From: an uncultured Pseudomonadota bacterium
GTDB taxonomy: Bacteria; Pseudomonadota; Alphaproteobacteria; Rs-D84
Length of the DNA stretch: 64,000 nt
NCBI GenBank assembly: GCA_902771695.1
Contig: CACXXP010000001.1
Span: forward strand, 118,541-182,540
Reading direction: 5' to 3'
This document shows, piece after piece, positions 34,457-42,376 of the stretch. Within the stretch, counting starts at the first letter, position 1; each line of letters opens with the position of its first letter. Both the position numbers and the translations under genes were made by a program. The notes below the pieces were generated by a model. The model saw only the letters and a list, made by a program, of their open reading frames with translations, was not told the DNA's origin and did no database searches.

Positions 34457-34484
34457 TTGCGTTTTTTATGGCGCGTTATATAAT
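34457..34484 (+). promoter_or_regulatory. Possible second promoter of thrS
   Basis: TTGCGT (34457-34462), 16-base spacer, TATAAT (34479-34484). If active it would bypass the leader peptide and give a transcript starting about 40 bases before thrS. Confidence 0.4.
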
Positions 34485-34530
34485 CAAACAGTTAAAAAAA
34501 ATTAACACAAAAACACTAGAGGTTTTTATT

Positions 34531-36264
34531 ATGTCTTATCCAATTGAATTGATTCGTCATTCGCTGGCGCATGTGATGGCGGCGGCGGTAAAGAAGTTAC
34601 ACCCAGATGTTAAATTTGCGGGTGGTCCGGCAATTGAAAATGGTTTCTATTACGATTTTGATACCGAATATCGTTTTTCCGAAGAAGATTTTGAAAAAAT
34701 TGAAAAGGAAATGCGCGATTTAATCAAATCTAATGGTCGTTTTGAACAACGTATTGTTGACCTGGACGAAGCAAAAAAAATCTTTGCCGATCAACCGTAT
34801 AAAATGGAATGGTTAAATGAATACGATGCGGCTGGTGAAAAGCTGTCCATTTATACTTTCCGTGACTTTACTGATTTGTGCCGTGGACCGCATGTGGAAT
34901 CCAGTAAAGATTTGCCACGTGATGGTTTCAAAATTCGTAATGTTGCCGGTGCGTATTGGAAAGGTGATTCCAAAAATAAAATGTTGCAACGTATTTATGT
35001 TGACGCATTTGAAAGCAAGGAAGCATTAGAAGAATTCTTGAAAATGCAGGAAGAGGCCGCTGCGCGCGATAACCGTAAACTTGGTAAAGATATGGATTTG
35101 TTCCATTTTGAACCTGAATATGCTCCTGGGGCGGTATTTTGGCATGACAAGGGATATCGCATTTATCGTCGCATGATTGATTATTTGCGTATGCGTCAAG
35201 AACGTGCCGGTTATTTTGAAATATCAACTCCGTCAATTATGGATCGTTGTCTGTGGGAACGCAGTGGGCATTGGGCAAAATATGGTGCACACAATTATTC
35301 CGGAACGACCCAAGATGGCAAGGTGTTTTGTGTAAAGCCGATGTCTTGCCCGGGCGGAATGTTGGTATTTGGTCAAGGTATTAAATCTTATAAAGATTTG
35401 CCGATGTATTTGGCAGAATTTGGTAAGGTTTGCCGTTACGAAGCCGCCGGTGGTTTGTCTGGGTTGATGCGCGTACGTGAATTTACCCAAGACGATGCAC
35501 ATATTTTCTGCACCGAAGACCAATTAGAAGATGAAGTGGTCAAGGTTTTGCGTTTCATCAAAGATATATATGCAAAATTCGGTTTTGATAAAATATCTAT
35601 GAAATTGGCAACCCGACCATTGTCTGAATTCCGCATTGGTTCTGATGAAGTTTGGGACAAAGCCGAAGGCGCATTAAAACATGCATTGGACGCAAATGGT
35701 ATTGATTATGAAATTGCAGAAAATGATGCGGCGTTTTACGGTCCCAAGATTGATAATTATCTGAAAGATTCTATGGGCCGTGTATGGCAATGCGGTACAG
35801 TTCAATTGGATATGAACCTGCCAGAACGCTTTGATTTATCATATATTGGCGAAGACGGTGAACGGCATCGCCCGATTATGTTGCATCGTGCGTTGCTTGG
35901 GTCAATTGAACGCTTTATGGGTGTGTTGCTGGAATCAACTGGTGGTAATTTGCCATTGTGGTTGTCCCCAGAACCGGTTGTTGTGGTGCCTGTATCTGAA
36001 AAGTATCGCGAATATGCTGAACAGGTTGTTGCGGATCTGCGTAATGTCGGGGTTCATACCCGTGCCGATTTGCGCGATGAAAAGGTTAATTACAAGGTGC
36101 GCGATTTATCGTTGGCTAAAACTCCGATTATTGCGGTCGTCGGTGAAAAAGAATCGGCGGATAAAACGGTTACCTTGCGCAGATTGGGTGTTGAAAAGCA
36201 AGAAGTCGTTGCATTGGATGAATTTGTAAAGCAAATGTCCGATGCAATTAAAATGCCACAATAG
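34531..36264 (+). CDS. thrS: Threonyl-tRNA synthetase lacking the TGS domain
   Basis: 577 residues from the ATG at 34531 (AGAGG upstream). The protein starts straight at the editing domain (IELIRHSLAHVMAAAVKKLHP), so the ~60-residue N-terminal TGS domain of standard bacterial ThrRS is missing. The editing domain, the class II core with zinc ligands Cys (MSCPGG), His (DDAHIF) and His (LHRALLGS), and the anticodon-binding domain are intact. It charges tRNA-Thr and edits Ser-tRNA-Thr. The in-frame extension to 34468 is not TGS-like. Preceded by a threonine-rich leader peptide and followed by a 24-base palindrome. Confidence 0.95.
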   Translation: MSYPIELIRHSLAHVMAAAVKKLHPDVKFAGGPAIENGFYYDFDTEYRFSEEDFEKIEKEMRDLIKSNGRFEQRIVDLDEAKKIFADQPYKMEWLNEYDAAGEKLSIYTFRDFTDLCRGPHVESSKDLPRDGFKIRNVAGAYWKGDSKNKMLQRIYVDAFESKEALEEFLKMQEEAAARDNRKLGKDMDLFHFEPEYAPGAVFWHDKGYRIYRRMIDYLRMRQERAGYFEISTPSIMDRCLWERSGHWAKYGAHNYSGTTQDGKVFCVKPMSCPGGMLVFGQGIKSYKDLPMYLAEFGKVCRYEAAGGLSGLMRVREFTQDDAHIFCTEDQLEDEVVKVLRFIKDIYAKFGFDKISMKLATRPLSEFRIGSDEVWDKAEGALKHALDANGIDYEIAENDAAFYGPKIDNYLKDSMGRVWQCGTVQLDMNLPERFDLSYIGEDGERHRPIMLHRALLGSIERFMGVLLESTGGNLPLWLSPEPVVVVPVSEKYREYAEQVVADLRNVGVHTRADLRDEKVNYKVRDLSLAKTPIIAVVGEKESADKTVTLRRLGVEKQEVVALDEFVKQMSDAIKMPQ

Positions 36265-36274
36265 TGATAGGTGA

Positions 36275-36298
36275 TGTCCGGCGCAATTGCGCCGGACA
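36275..36298. repeat. Perfect 24-base palindrome between thrS and a lipoprotein gene
   Basis: Positions 36275-36286 are the exact reverse complement of 36287-36298. In RNA it would form a strong stem capped by the central AATT. On the plus strand it is followed by CAGAAAAAAAGG rather than a T-run, so it is not a standard terminator. It may be a processing or stability element, or an imperfect terminator. Confidence 0.7.
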
Positions 36299-36318
36299 CA
36301 GAAAAAAAGGAAAGGAAT

Positions 36319-36462
36319 ATGAAAAAAATTCTGGTAATTATTGCGTTGTTGACCCCAGTTGTTTTGGCGGCATGTTCGCGCAGTTGTGAAACAGAACCAA
36401 TTGTTGAAGAAAACCACAAACTTATCGTGCCACCACATTTTGGTGCGCGGCCCGCAAAATAA
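36319..36462 (+). CDS. Small lipoprotein
   Basis: 47 residues. MKKILVIIALLTPVVLAAC is a clear lipoprotein signal with the lipobox LAAC, giving a mature peptide of about 29 residues starting CSRSC. GGAAAGGAAT precedes the ATG at 36319. It would be diacylated by Lgt, cut by LspA and N-acylated by the Lnt half of the fusion at 25864. Two cysteines close to the mature N-terminus are unusual. Function unknown. Confidence 0.7.
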   Translation: MKKILVIIALLTPVVLAACSRSCETEPIVEENHKLIVPPHFGARPAK

Positions 36463-36465
36463 TTT

Positions 36466-36493
36466 TTGTGATATCAAATTTTTATGGTATAAT
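36466..36493 (+). promoter_or_regulatory. Promoter of the SPOR gene
   Basis: TTGTGA (36466-36471), 16-base spacer ending TGG, TATAAT (36488-36493), an extended -10. Confidence 0.5.
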
Positions 36494-36522
36494 ATATCTC
36501 AAGTTAGAAGGGAGAAGCCATA

Positions 36523-37350
36523 ATGAAAGAAGACGAAAATTTGGATTTATTGGATCTGGATGATACGGATGCATCAGCCGATGATAATTTACCGGATGCC
36601 ACGCCGTTTGTTTCACCACGCCCGCATCGCCCATGGTTGTTGCTGGGGATTGGTGTTGCGGTCATCGTGTTGGCGGTATTTATTATTATTCGGGTGGTGG
36701 GCAGTAATTCTTCGTCATCCATAGATGTTGATTTGGGTGAACCAATTGTTGTTCAAGAACGTGTTGTTGAACCAGAACCTGTACCGGTTCCTGTTCAGGT
36801 CGCGCCGATGCCGGCACCAACACCAGGAATGATGCCACCAGCACCTGTGCCGGGACAGCCCGCACCTGTGCAGGCGCAACCTGGGACGGTGGGTGCGCCA
36901 CATCCCGCGCCGACTGTTCAACAGCCCGCACCGGTTCCACAGCAGAATTCTGTACGCGTTGTTCAAGACAGAAAAGATGTGACATTTAATCCAGATCGTG
37001 GAACAACGGCCACACCGAAACCAATTACGGCACCGGCACCCAAGACGGCAAAAACACCGACTAAACCGAAACCGGCACCAAAGCCGGCGGCCCAGAAAGT
37101 TGCAAATGGTGGTTGGTATGTTCAATTTGGTTCGTACAGTACACGTGCCGCGGCCGAAGCGTCTGAAAAGAAAATCCGCAGTGAACATCCAAGTTTGTTC
37201 AGTGGAAAACAATTTGTGATTTTGGCGGCGGTGTTGCCGAATGGACAAACCACATACAGATTGCGTGTCGCGTTCGCAACATCGGGTGATGCAAATGGGT
37301 TCTGCCGTAATGCAAAGTCCGATGGATTGGATTGCTATGTTGCAAAATAA
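36523..37350 (+). CDS. SPOR-domain membrane protein
   Basis: 275 residues. Acidic cytoplasmic N-terminus (LDLLDLDDTDASADD), one membrane helix (LLLGIGVAVIVLAVFIIIRVV, about 39-59), a long Pro/Ala/Val/Lys-rich periplasmic linker (75-195) and a C-terminal SPOR domain (GGWYVQFGSYSTRAAAEAS to the end). SPOR domains bind denuded glycan strands at the division septum. This FtsN/DedD-like topology points to a role in cell division. Cysteines near the C-terminus (FCRNAKSDGLDCYVAK) could form the disulfide seen in some SPOR domains. tatA follows 15 bases later. Confidence 0.88.
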   Translation: MKEDENLDLLDLDDTDASADDNLPDATPFVSPRPHRPWLLLGIGVAVIVLAVFIIIRVVGSNSSSSIDVDLGEPIVVQERVVEPEPVPVPVQVAPMPAPTPGMMPPAPVPGQPAPVQAQPGTVGAPHPAPTVQQPAPVPQQNSVRVVQDRKDVTFNPDRGTTATPKPITAPAPKTAKTPTKPKPAPKPAAQKVANGGWYVQFGSYSTRAAAEASEKKIRSEHPSLFSGKQFVILAAVLPNGQTTYRLRVAFATSGDANGFCRNAKSDGLDCYVAK

Positions 37351-37365
37351 AATTAGGAGTTGAAT

Positions 37366-37608
37366 ATGAGACCAGGTTGGCTTGAAATACTTGTTATCGT
37401 TTTGTTGTTCTTGATTTTATTCGGGCACAGCAAGATTCCAAATATGATGAAGAATTTGGCAAATGGTATCACGACCTTTAAGAAAGAAATGAAAAAGGAC
37501 GATGATAAAAAGCCCGCAACAAAGCCGGTGGTAAAAGAATCACCAAAGACCACGCCGAAAAAGCAGGCCAGGGTACGTACCAAAAAGCCAACAAGTAAAA
37601 AGAAATAA
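37366..37608 (+). CDS. tatA: Twin-arginine translocase subunit TatA
   Basis: 80 residues from the ATG at 37366. Short N-terminal membrane helix (WLEILVIVLLFLILFGHSKI), the FG hinge and amphipathic helix (PNMMKNLANGITTFKKEM), and a basic Lys/Pro/Thr-rich tail. TatA forms the oligomer through which folded proteins pass. tatB and tatC are at 45704-46689, so the Tat genes are split in two places. A terminator follows directly. Confidence 0.88.
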   Translation: MRPGWLEILVIVLLFLILFGHSKIPNMMKNLANGITTFKKEMKKDDDKKPATKPVVKESPKTTPKKQARVRTKKPTSKKK

Positions 37609-37612
37609 AAAA

Positions 37613-37640
37613 ACGGGCGACATTGTCGCCTGTTTTTTTA
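37613..37640 (+). terminator. Intrinsic terminator after tatA
   Basis: GGGCGA/TCGCCT stem extended by flanking A-T and C-G pairs, loop CATTG, then seven T. An A-run on the 5' side makes it usable by dksA on the minus strand as well. Confidence 0.85.
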
Positions 37641-37656
37641 CGACTAGATTTATATC

Positions 37657-38085
37657 TTATTCACGTTTTTCGTGTTCTTCTTGTTCTTCAATTGTCATTG
37701 TGGCCAATGGACGCGCCAACATGCGTGCCAATCCAATTTCATCGCCAGATATAACACTGTATCCATAAGTGCCATTTTCAATACGATCCAGTGCGCTGTT
37801 TATTTTAGCCAGCAAATTGTTTGCACGTTCTGCGGTGCGTAATGTCATTGTGTTTTCCTGTTCAGATATGGCGATGTCCAAATCGTCACCTGTGATATTT
37901 GCGTTTGTTTTATTTGCGTTGCTGATATAATTCAAGGCGGACGCATTTTGTTGCAAAATCTCTTCCTTTTGTGATGTCAACAAACGATAAAAATACGCCA
38001 AATGTTCTGGACACATATATGGTTCCGATTTTTTGGGAACATACTTTGGTGCCAATTCAATGTTCATGTAATTCTTCTTCGCCAT
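37657..38085 (-). CDS. DksA/TraR-family protein without zinc-finger cysteines
   Basis: 142 residues. It has the DksA layout: a coiled coil (about 40-105, with DDLDIAISEQE in the loop-tip position), then ENGTYGYSVISGDEIGLARM and LARPLATMTIEEQEEHEK, which align with the zinc-finger region of DksA (GTYGYCEETGEPIGL..LEARPTATLT). All of the finger cysteines are gone; the first is Ser. The only cysteine lies near residue 25. DksA binds RNA polymerase and works with ppGpp. One base separates it from trx upstream, so the two are co-transcribed. Regulatory function is likely but altered; the fold would have to be stable without zinc. Confidence 0.85.
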   Translation of the reverse strand: MAKKNYMNIELAPKYVPKKSEPYMCPEHLAYFYRLLTSQKEEILQQNASALNYISNANKTNANITGDDLDIAISEQENTMTLRTAERANNLLAKINSALDRIENGTYGYSVISGDEIGLARMLARPLATMTIEEQEEHEKRE

Positions 38086-38086
38086 T

Positions 38087-38407
38087 TTAGGATCCTTTTA
38101 ATTCCATAATCCAATCAGTTAATGTATCTTGGTCCATCAGACCACTGCGGGCTTCTACCAATTCGCCATTTTTAAATGCCAATACGCTTGGGATTCCACG
38201 AATGCCGAAACGTGCAGGAGTACGATTGTTTGTATCACTGACTTCAAATTTAACAAAATTTACATCACCCATGTCTTCGGACGTCGCCTCAAAAATAGGG
38301 CCGAACATACGACAAGGACCGCACCATGGTGCCCAAAAGTCAACCAGAGTCAATGCGCCACCTATCATTTCGGTGAAGTTTTCATCTGTTGCGTGCTTTA
38401 CCGCCAT
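38087..38407 (-). CDS. trxA: Thioredoxin
   Basis: 106 residues from the ATG at 38407 (AAAGGAGAAAAAA upstream; a longer frame starts at 38437). Thioredoxin fold with the active site WAPWCGPCRM (Cys about 31 and 34) and the cis-Pro segment RGIPSVLAFKNGE. It reduces cytoplasmic disulfides with electrons from the thioredoxin reductase at 9230. Co-transcribed with the DksA-like gene. Confidence 0.94.
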   Translation of the reverse strand: MAVKHATDENFTEMIGGALTLVDFWAPWCGPCRMFGPIFEATSEDMGDVNFVKFEVSDTNNRTPARFGIRGIPSVLAFKNGELVEARSGLMDQDTLTDWIMELKGS

Positions 38408-38447
38408 ATTTTTTCTCCTTTGCTGTTGATATTTCACACAAGTGTAT

Positions 38448-38453
38448 TATAAT
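38448..38453 (+). promoter_or_regulatory. -10 element of the suf operon
   Basis: TATAAT at 38448-38453, 28 bases before the sufS ATG, in the 74-base divergent gap between trxA and sufS. No clear -35 seen. Confidence 0.4.
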
Positions 38454-38481
38454 CTAAACAAAAAGCAAGAGAAAACGTAAA

Positions 38482-39654
38482 ATGAATAAAATCATATACT
38501 TAGATGCAGCGGCCAGTGCATTAAAACCAGATTCTGTTATAAATGCCGAGGCAGATTTTTTGTATAATTCTTATGCAAATTCTGGACGTGGTGTTTGCGC
38601 GCGCGCGACTGCGGTTGATGATATGATTTCGCATGTTCGTGATAAAGTTGCAGAATTTATAAATGCAAAATCAAATCAGATTGTGTTTACATCAGGTGCA
38701 ACAGACGGCCTTAACAGGATTGTAAATATTTTATTATCACAACCATGGTACAGTTCGTCATCTGTTGTTACAGTATCAGATTTGGATCATCATTCGGCCC
38801 GGTTACCATGGGAAGCCGCATTACATAACGGCAAAGTGCATAAAATGTTGCGGTGTGAACTGGATGAAAACATGGATATTAAAATTGACGCGATTCCTAA
38901 AACAGATTTTTTAATTATAACTGCTATGTCTAATGTATTGGGGCGCGCCCAAGATGTTCAGAAAATAATCGCATCCGCACGTGCAAAAAATCCAGATGTT
39001 ATAACTATTGTTGATGCATCGCAATATGTTGTGCATCATAAAATTGATGTAAAAAAATGGGATTGTGATTTCTTGGTGTTTTCTGGTCATAAAATTGGTT
39101 CGGATACAGGTGTTGGTGTTTTATATATCCGCGATTCAGAAAAATATTTTCCAGATAAATTCGGTGGTGGAATGGTATCATCGGTTGGCAATATAAATAT
39201 TGCATCCAAGGCCGAACATGGCGCGTGGATTTACGAAAATGAAAAAGATTCCTGTTGGGTTACAGAATCTGCACCAACCAAGTGGGAGGCCGGAACTTTA
39301 CCGTTGACCCAAATTGTTGGGTTGGGTGTTGCCATAGATGAATTGAATAAAAAGCGGCCTGATTTAGATTTAATAAAATATGCATATGATGAATTGGCAA
39401 AAATGGAAAAAATTAAAGTCATTACATCGCGTGATGCCGCAATATTGACTTTTGTCGTACCAGATATGCATCCATTAGATATTGGTGCATTGATGGGTGC
39501 AAAAAATATTTGTGTGCGTGTTGGAAATATGTGTGCATCATGGATTCATAAATATTTGGGTGTTACCGGGTCTGTGCGTATATCAGTTGGTCCATGGAAT
39601 ACAATGGATGAAATAAAACAAACGGTTGATGTAATAAAACAAATTGTGAAATAA
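38482..39654 (+). CDS. sufS: Cysteine desulfurase SufS
   Basis: 390 residues. PLP-dependent fold type I: DAAASALKP at the start, DLDHHSARLPWE, the PLP lysine in VFSGHKIGSDTGVGVL, and the mobile catalytic cysteine in RVGNMCASWIH, the group II (SufS) context. It takes sulfur from cysteine as an enzyme persulfide, which SufE, encoded 317 bases further on, accepts. sufT and sufE follow with 1-base gaps. sufB and sufC are far away at 61089-63109. Confidence 0.92.
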   Translation: MNKIIYLDAAASALKPDSVINAEADFLYNSYANSGRGVCARATAVDDMISHVRDKVAEFINAKSNQIVFTSGATDGLNRIVNILLSQPWYSSSSVVTVSDLDHHSARLPWEAALHNGKVHKMLRCELDENMDIKIDAIPKTDFLIITAMSNVLGRAQDVQKIIASARAKNPDVITIVDASQYVVHHKIDVKKWDCDFLVFSGHKIGSDTGVGVLYIRDSEKYFPDKFGGGMVSSVGNINIASKAEHGAWIYENEKDSCWVTESAPTKWEAGTLPLTQIVGLGVAIDELNKKRPDLDLIKYAYDELAKMEKIKVITSRDAAILTFVVPDMHPLDIGALMGAKNICVRVGNMCASWIHKYLGVTGSVRISVGPWNTMDEIKQTVDVIKQIVK

Positions 39655-39655
39655 A

Positions 39656-39970
39656 ATGGCATTTACAAAGGACGATATTATAAACGCATTGAAAACCGTA
39701 TACGATCCGGAAATTCCCGTAAATATTTGGGACATGGGTTTGGTATATACCATAGATATTTCTGAAAAACAGGTGCGATTGGAAATGACTTTTACCAGTC
39801 CGACATGTCCGATGATGGAAGAATTATTGGCCCAGGTCAAAGATGTTGTATCAAAGGTTGTTGCGCCAATTCCAGTAAAGGTTGATTTGGTATGGGACCC
39901 AGCGTGGGATTTATCTCGTATGTCTGATGCGGCAAGAATTGAATTAGATTTAACAAACAGTGGTTGGTAA
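39656..39970 (+). CDS. sufT: SufT / MIP18-family Fe-S assembly protein
   Basis: 104 residues. IINALKTVYDPEIPVNIWDMGLVY is the MIP18 (DUF59) signature and MTFTSPTCPMMEELLAQV carries the conserved cysteine. SufT proteins help mature iron-sulfur enzymes. One base after sufS, and its TAA lies one base before the sufE ATG, supporting a single operon. Confidence 0.9.
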   Translation: MAFTKDDIINALKTVYDPEIPVNIWDMGLVYTIDISEKQVRLEMTFTSPTCPMMEELLAQVKDVVSKVVAPIPVKVDLVWDPAWDLSRMSDAARIELDLTNSGW

Positions 39971-39971
39971 A

Positions 39972-40334
39972 ATGAGCTTTGATGATATAAAAAAATTACT
40001 TGGAATGTTGGATGACCCAGCCATGCGGTTAGAGGCGGTTATGGATTTAGGTAACAATCTGGGGCCGATTCCAACGGATGCCGTATGCAGCGAAATTACG
40101 GGTTGCACATCTTTTGTGCAAATATGTCGCAATGGTAATAAATTTTATGGTTCGGCAGATTCGGCGATTGTTCGTGGAATTGTCGCAATTATTTTATCCA
40201 TGGTTGATGGAAAATCACCTGATGAAATAAGACAAATGAATTTGGGCAAGATGTTCGCAGAATTAAACATAAACATTGGGGCGGCACGATTGAATGGTGT
40301 TGCTTCTATGATTCGGTTTTTACAGAATTTATAA
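39972..40334 (+). CDS. sufE: Sulfur acceptor SufE
   Basis: 120 residues from the ATG at 39972. Helical N-terminus, GPIPTDAVCSEITGCTSFVQI with the persulfide-accepting cysteine in the ITGC position (VxGC in most SufE), then SADSAIVRGIVAIILSMVDGKSPDEI, the standard core. It receives sulfur from SufS and delivers it to SufBC. Confidence 0.92.
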   Translation: MSFDDIKKLLGMLDDPAMRLEAVMDLGNNLGPIPTDAVCSEITGCTSFVQICRNGNKFYGSADSAIVRGIVAIILSMVDGKSPDEIRQMNLGKMFAELNINIGAARLNGVASMIRFLQNL

Positions 40335-40350
40335 TTGGTTGTTTATTTTT

Positions 40351-40378
40351 TTGTGAAATGTCCAATTTGTGATATAAT
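40351..40378 (+). promoter_or_regulatory. Promoter of ftsL-ftsI
   Basis: TTGTGA (40351-40356), 16-base spacer, TATAAT (40373-40378) preceded by TTGTGA, i.e. an extended -10. Confidence 0.6.
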
Positions 40379-40408
40379 GCAGGAATAAGATTCTATTCAG
40401 GTGATGAC

Positions 40409-40705
40409 ATGAACGAAGATGCGAAAATGTTTCATATCGGTATTGCAATGTTGGTTGTAATGTTCATTGTGACAATTGCATTACAGGTTTGTTATCGTGT
40501 GCAAAATGATTCACGCCGCAGTATTCACCAAAAAATTATCCAGACCCAGAAAGATTTCGCGGTCGCCCAGGCAAATTTTTCGGCATACGTTCGTCCAGAA
40601 ATATTACGAAATTTGGTATCAAATGTTGTCCCAAAAGCCGAAGTCATAAGTTTTCATAAATCTGTTGAAATTCAAGAATTACCTGATAGGATGGAAAACA
40701 GGTAA
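40409..40705 (+). CDS. ftsL: Cell division protein FtsL-like
   Basis: 98 residues. One membrane helix (IGIAMLVVMFIVTIALQVCYRV, about 10-31) and a periplasmic helical segment with spaced hydrophobic residues. The topology, size and position 2 bases before ftsI match FtsL, which with FtsB and FtsQ activates FtsWI. Sequence similarity in this family is always low, so the call leans on context. mraZ, rsmH and murE, which usually flank these genes, are absent here. Confidence 0.7.
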   Translation: MNEDAKMFHIGIAMLVVMFIVTIALQVCYRVQNDSRRSIHQKIIQTQKDFAVAQANFSAYVRPEILRNLVSNVVPKAEVISFHKSVEIQELPDRMENR

Positions 40706-40707
40706 AA

Positions 40708-42333
40708 ATGTTTGAAGTAGGAAAGGATATCTTGAAACACGAATATTCAAGTGGCAACGCCAGTACCAAAATGGGACGGCGCCTGCGTTATGTGCATATG
40801 TTTTTCGTGTTATGTTTCATCGGGTTCGGGGCGCGGACAATTTGGTTCGCCATAGAAGGTACAAATCGTGTGCGGCCGTCTGATAATGGGGCGGCGTGGT
40901 TGGTTAATCGTGCCGATATAGTTGATAGAAACGGTGATATATTGGCAAAAAATGTAATGTCAGGGCATATAACGTTGCGTCCACAACAGGTTAAAAATCG
41001 TGACGAGGTTGCGCAATTAGTTCATGATGTATTGCCATATGAATATTCTGTGTCCGAAGTTTTATCGTTATTAAATTCTTCGCGCCGTTTTATATATCTA
41101 AAAAAATACGCTAATGATGCCCAGCGTGAAAAAATACTTAGTGCGAATGTTCCAGGGCTTGGGGTGGAATCTATCCAAGCGCGCAAATATCCGAAACGCC
41201 GGTTGTTTTCGCATGCGGTTGGTTTTGTCGGTAATGATGGTACGGGTTTAGAGGGCGCCGAACGTATATATGATGAATACCTGCGCGACAGTCGTGAACC
41301 GTTGCAATTATCACTGGATTCCAGAATCCAATCTGTGTTTTATGAACAATTGTCTGCTGCGATGCAGCGGTACCAGGCAAAAAATGCGATGGGTATGTTG
41401 ATGAATTCGCGTACGGGTGAAATGATTGCAATGGTATCGTTACCTGATTTTGATCCAGAAAATGTTAGTTTGGATGCGGTATCAAATCGTTTGTTTAAAC
41501 CGATGCGTGCAACATTTGAAATGGGGTCTATTTTCAAGGTGTTTAATACGGCGATGGCAATGGAAAACGGCATACACAAAGAATACTATGTCAAAGAACC
41601 ATTCAAAATTCGTGACAAATTTGGTCGGGTTGCCGCCACAATCAGTGATATCCGCAGTTTCCGCCCACCGCGTCCGCACTTAACCGTAGAGGAAATAATG
41701 TTGCATTCTTGCAATGTTGGCAGTGCGCAAATTGCACTTGATTTACCAGATGGCACACAACAAGAATTTTTCCATCGTGTGCATTTGGATGTACCATTGG
41801 AATTGGAATTTGGCAAAACTGAAAAACCATTAACGCCACGCAGATGGGGACCCACTGAACGTGCAACAGTTTCTTTTGGACATGGTATATCGGTGACCCC
41901 GATGCATTTGTTCTTGGCGGTCAATTCAATGACAAATGGTGGAATGTATATTTACCCAACGTTGCAGAAAAAAGCGTTTGGACCATTGCGTGGTGAACGT
42001 GTTTTATCGGATGTTATATCGGCACGTTTGCGTGGAATTATGTATCGTATTGCCGAAGAAACCAGTGCAAAACAGGCACGCATATCGGGAATACAAATTG
42101 GCGGTAAAACCGCAACTGCAGAAAAACGTATAAATGGAAAAGTGGATAAATTCAGAAATCTAACGGCGTTTGTCGGGATATTCCCGGTGTCTGCGCCACA
42201 GTACACCATTATGGTCGTATTGGATGAACCAAAAGGCATTGCCGAAACATACGGATTACGTACGGCGGCATGGAATGCGGTGCCAACTACTGGAAAAATA
42301 CTGGATGGCATCCTGCCATTGCTATTTGAATAA
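40708..42333 (+). CDS. ftsI: Septal peptidoglycan transpeptidase FtsI (PBP3)
   Basis: 541 residues. Membrane helix at about 31-50, pedestal domain (NRADIVDRNGDILAKN), then the transpeptidase domain with S274-IF-K277 (MGSIFK), S334-C-N336 and K467-T-A469. The last motif is KTG in almost all PBPs; here Gly is Ala (GGKTATAEK). FtsI crosslinks septal peptidoglycan with FtsW. The change could affect beta-lactam binding. The gene is shorter at the C-terminus than the E. coli protein. Confidence 0.92.
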   Translation: MFEVGKDILKHEYSSGNASTKMGRRLRYVHMFFVLCFIGFGARTIWFAIEGTNRVRPSDNGAAWLVNRADIVDRNGDILAKNVMSGHITLRPQQVKNRDEVAQLVHDVLPYEYSVSEVLSLLNSSRRFIYLKKYANDAQREKILSANVPGLGVESIQARKYPKRRLFSHAVGFVGNDGTGLEGAERIYDEYLRDSREPLQLSLDSRIQSVFYEQLSAAMQRYQAKNAMGMLMNSRTGEMIAMVSLPDFDPENVSLDAVSNRLFKPMRATFEMGSIFKVFNTAMAMENGIHKEYYVKEPFKIRDKFGRVAATISDIRSFRPPRPHLTVEEIMLHSCNVGSAQIALDLPDGTQQEFFHRVHLDVPLELEFGKTEKPLTPRRWGPTERATVSFGHGISVTPMHLFLAVNSMTNGGMYIYPTLQKKAFGPLRGERVLSDVISARLRGIMYRIAEETSAKQARISGIQIGGKTATAEKRINGKVDKFRNLTAFVGIFPVSAPQYTIMVVLDEPKGIAETYGLRTAAWNAVPTTGKILDGILPLLFE

Positions 42334-42347
42334 ATTTATATTATAAT
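42319..42347 (+). promoter_or_regulatory. Possible promoter of recJ
   Basis: TTGCTA (42319-42324) inside the end of ftsI, 17-base spacer, TATAAT (42342-42347), 29 bases before the GTG start. Confidence 0.45.
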
Positions 42348-42376
42348 CATCTTGATAATAAAAAAAAGAGTATAGC

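Noticed and set aside
34429..34467. Intrinsic terminator/attenuator hairpin in the thrS leader
   Set aside because: The ACCCC/GGGGT stem is only five pairs and the T-run is 20 bases downstream. I could not draw a convincing terminator, so only the leader peptide is called.
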